The translations under genes were made by a program, and so were the position numbers. The notes beneath the pieces are model-generated. The model searched no databases, was not told the origin of the DNA, and saw only the letters and a program-made list of their open reading frames with translations. From Chloroflexota bacterium (GTDB lineage Bacteria; Chloroflexota; Anaerolineae; B4-G1; SLSP01), in the NCBI GenBank assembly GCA_022707725.1, contig JAKJAB010000190.1:1-6807 (forward strand): a DNA stretch of 6,807 bases, given 5' to 3'. Shown here one piece after another: positions 5,468 to 6,807 of the stretch. Within the stretch, counting starts at the first letter, position 1. Each line of letters begins with the position of its first letter.

Positions 5468-5496
5468 GATATAACCTCGCGCGTCCGCATCGTAAA
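5468..5496 (-). promoter_or_regulatory. Weak candidate promoter for the Tat-protein gene
   Basis: TTTACG (5496-5491) and TATATC (5473-5468) on the minus strand are spaced 17 bases apart, each 4/6 to consensus. This would give a leader of about 40 bases before ATG 5419. The rest of the 268-bp divergent intergenic region (5420-5687) shows no gene. Confidence 0.3.
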
Positions 5497-5625
5497 CGGT
5501 TTCTTCGCCGCTGAAGACGGCTCACGGTCCCCTAACAGTTTAGATTACGTCAACTGACCACGAAGGTTTCAGAGTGAAAACATTATAGCATGAGTGCAAA
5601 CATGAACTAGGCAATACGCCATTTT

Positions 5626-5672
5626 CAGGTAAACTAAAGTGCTTTGCACCTGGTTTCAAAATAATATAGCAG
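5626..5672 (+). promoter_or_regulatory. Dyad and weak candidate promoter upstream of the ATP-grasp gene
   Basis: GTGC-TTT-GCAC (5639-5649) nests between CAGGT (5626-5630) and ACCTG (5648-5652), making a small dyad that could be an operator. TTGCAC (5644-5649) and TATAGC (5665-5670) with 15-base spacing are a poor promoter match. The AT-rich run 5655-5669 is the most promoter-like stretch here. Confidence 0.28.
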
Positions 5673-5687
5673 AGAAAGGAGAGTAAG

Positions 5688-6716
5688 ATGGTGAAAATTG
5701 CACTGGTATATAACCTCATCCACCCCGAACAATTGAACGGACTTCCCATCGATATCCTGGCCGAATACGATTCCGAGGAAACCATAGCGGGCTTGCAAGC
5801 CGCGCTCGAAAGCGCCGGGCACACCGTCATCCTGTTGGAATCCGACGAGACCATCGCGTCGCAATTGAAAGCTGCCGCGCCGGACATCGTGTTCAACATC
5901 GCCGAAGGACGGCATGGCGAGAGTCGCGAATCCTACATCCCGGTCGTTTGTGAGATGTTGAGACTGCCCTACACCGGGTCGGGGCCGCTGACTCTGGCGC
6001 TGTGCCTGAACAAGGCGCGTGCGAAGGAAATTCTGCTGCACTATGGCATCCCCACCCCGCGCTTCCAGGTGATGGAGCACCTCGATGCGCCTCTGGACCC
6101 GGAACTGCGCTTCCCGTTGATCGCCAAGTTACTGGAAGAAGGATCGAGCATAGGATTGTCCGAGAATTCGGTAGTGGATGACGAAACCGCGCTCCGGCGG
6201 CAGGTTGCGTATCTCATCGACACCTACCACGAGCCGGCTCTCGTCGAAGAATTCATCGAAGGACGGGAATTCACCATCGGCATCCTGGGCAACCGGCCAC
6301 CGCATCCCTTGCCGATCACCGAGGTCGTTTTCTCGCAGCCGCGCGGGATCGTGCTCTTCGAGCCGGACCCGGCAGTCATCGCACGCTTCCCCGAGTTGTG
6401 GGGTGGCTTCACACCAAAAATCCCACACCAATCCATCTGTCCGGCCAACGTCACGCCTGAGCTTCAGGCGGCCATCGAGCAGACGGCGCTGCGCGCGTAC
6501 CAGGCGTTGGGCTGCCGGGATTGGTGTCGCATGGAGATGCGGCTGGATGCGGAAGGCACGTTGTACGTGCTCGAACTCAATCCCATCGCCGGCATCGACG
6601 CGAGCTATTGGTTCGCGCGGTCGGCGGAAGTGGCCGGGGAGACGTACCAGGAGTTCGTCAACGAAATTCTGAATCACGCCCTCGCGCGCTACAATCACCG
6701 GCCGTCATCCAACTAG
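5688..6716 (+). CDS. ATP-grasp ligase, D-alanine-D-alanine ligase-like
   Basis: This is a complete 342-residue ATP-grasp enzyme related to D-Ala-D-Ala ligases, which activate a carboxylate as acyl phosphate and join it to an amine in the cytoplasm. The N-terminal domain carries VFNIAEGRHGESRESYIPVV (68-87) and the LPYTGSGPLTLALCLNKARAK segment (93-113), with K109 in the position of a nucleotide-binding lysine. The ATP-grasp core has FPLIAKLLEEGSSIGL (142-157) with K147, then VEEFIEGREFTIGILG (186-201). Mg2+ ligands are visible near the end as E283 (RMEMRLD) and E296/N298 (YVLELNPIAGID). NPIAGID replaces the usual NPLPGL(D), so the acceptor loop is not standard. It is probably a Ddl-like paralogue, not the housekeeping Ddl, and its amino acid substrates are uncertain. 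The ATG follows AGGAG at 6 bases. It diverges from the Tat-protein gene; nothing follows within 91 bases. Confidence 0.87.
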   Translation: MVKIALVYNLIHPEQLNGLPIDILAEYDSEETIAGLQAALESAGHTVILLESDETIASQLKAAAPDIVFNIAEGRHGESRESYIPVVCEMLRLPYTGSGPLTLALCLNKARAKEILLHYGIPTPRFQVMEHLDAPLDPELRFPLIAKLLEEGSSIGLSENSVVDDETALRRQVAYLIDTYHEPALVEEFIEGREFTIGILGNRPPHPLPITEVVFSQPRGIVLFEPDPAVIARFPELWGGFTPKIPHQSICPANVTPELQAAIEQTALRAYQALGCRDWCRMEMRLDAEGTLYVLELNPIAGIDASYWFARSAEVAGETYQEFVNEILNHALARYNHRPSSN

Positions 6717-6807
6717 AAAATTGGTAACTATTCAGCCTTTAGGTGGGGCGCACTTAGCTGAACCCAAAACGGCACTTTTTGCGTTTCCTACTGTCATTGC
6801 AGGCGTA
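6717..6807. other. Tail of the window with no supportable gene
   Basis: These 91 bases after the ligase stop contain no convincing coding frame, no U-tract terminator and no recognisable RNA. TTCAGC (6731-6736) and GCTGAA (6757-6762) form a 6-bp inverted pair around a 20-base spacer. A minus-strand frame stays open from the right edge to a TGA at 6734-6732 but is too short to call. Confidence 0.5.

Noticed and set aside
6720..6729. ATTGGTAACT shared with the start of the heptamer repeat (893-902)
   Set aside because: A single shared 10-mer is expected by chance in a window of this size; no tandem units follow it.
6732..6807. 3' end of a minus-strand gene at the right edge (reads ...MTVGNAKSAVLGSAKCAPPKG)
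   Set aside because: Only about 24 codons are visible, with no recognisable similarity; it could be chance.

Overview
The window looks like chromosomal DNA from a moderately GC-rich bacterium. I think a Chloroflexota (Anaerolineae-like) genome is most likely. The grounds are a LysK-type carrier-protein hydrolase, a Tat-signal flavodoxin-type remnant next to a probable CPBP-type membrane protein, a heptanucleotide tandem repeat, and a D-Ala-D-Ala-ligase-like ATP-grasp protein. This assignment rests on remembered family distributions, not on a marker gene.

Left part (1-2572), all on the minus strand. Read in the direction of transcription, a GNAT acetyltransferase (2572-2153) is followed by a LysK-like M20 metallohydrolase (2092-1019). 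After a 147-bp gap comes an HlyD-type periplasmic adaptor lipoprotein (871 to beyond the left edge). The gap contains a plausible promoter followed by eleven 7-bp repeats. If that promoter is used, the repeats lie in the adaptor's 5' leader.

Middle (2573-5013). A divergent 57-bp intergenic region drives a plus-strand toxin-antitoxin pair: a DUF104/AF2212-like antitoxin (2630-2926) and a PIN-domain RNase toxin (2923-3384), joined by an ATGA overlap. This pair is visibly more AT-rich than its neighbours, which suggests acquisition. A complete 1,625-bp IS1182-family insertion sequence (3385-5009) with perfect 18-bp terminal inverted repeats and flanking CTAG sits exactly at the toxin's stop codon. 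Its transposase reads on the minus strand and keeps all three DDE residues.

Right part (5014-6807). To the right of the IS is a decayed minus-strand operon. A small Tat-signal protein (5419-5138) appears to be a flavodoxin-domain protein that has lost its nucleotide-binding core by in-frame deletion. It overlaps the start of a membrane-protein gene cut off after 45 codons by the IS junction. Divergent from these, an intact D-alanine-D-alanine-ligase-like ATP-grasp enzyme (5688-6716) reads to the right. The last 91 bases hold no supportable gene.

I found no convincing new multi-gene system. The points most worth a second look are the gene-decay and rearrangement scar around the IS, the internally deleted Tat-flavodoxin protein, the paired direct repeats at the toxin-antitoxin promoter, and the repeat-filled leader of the adaptor gene.
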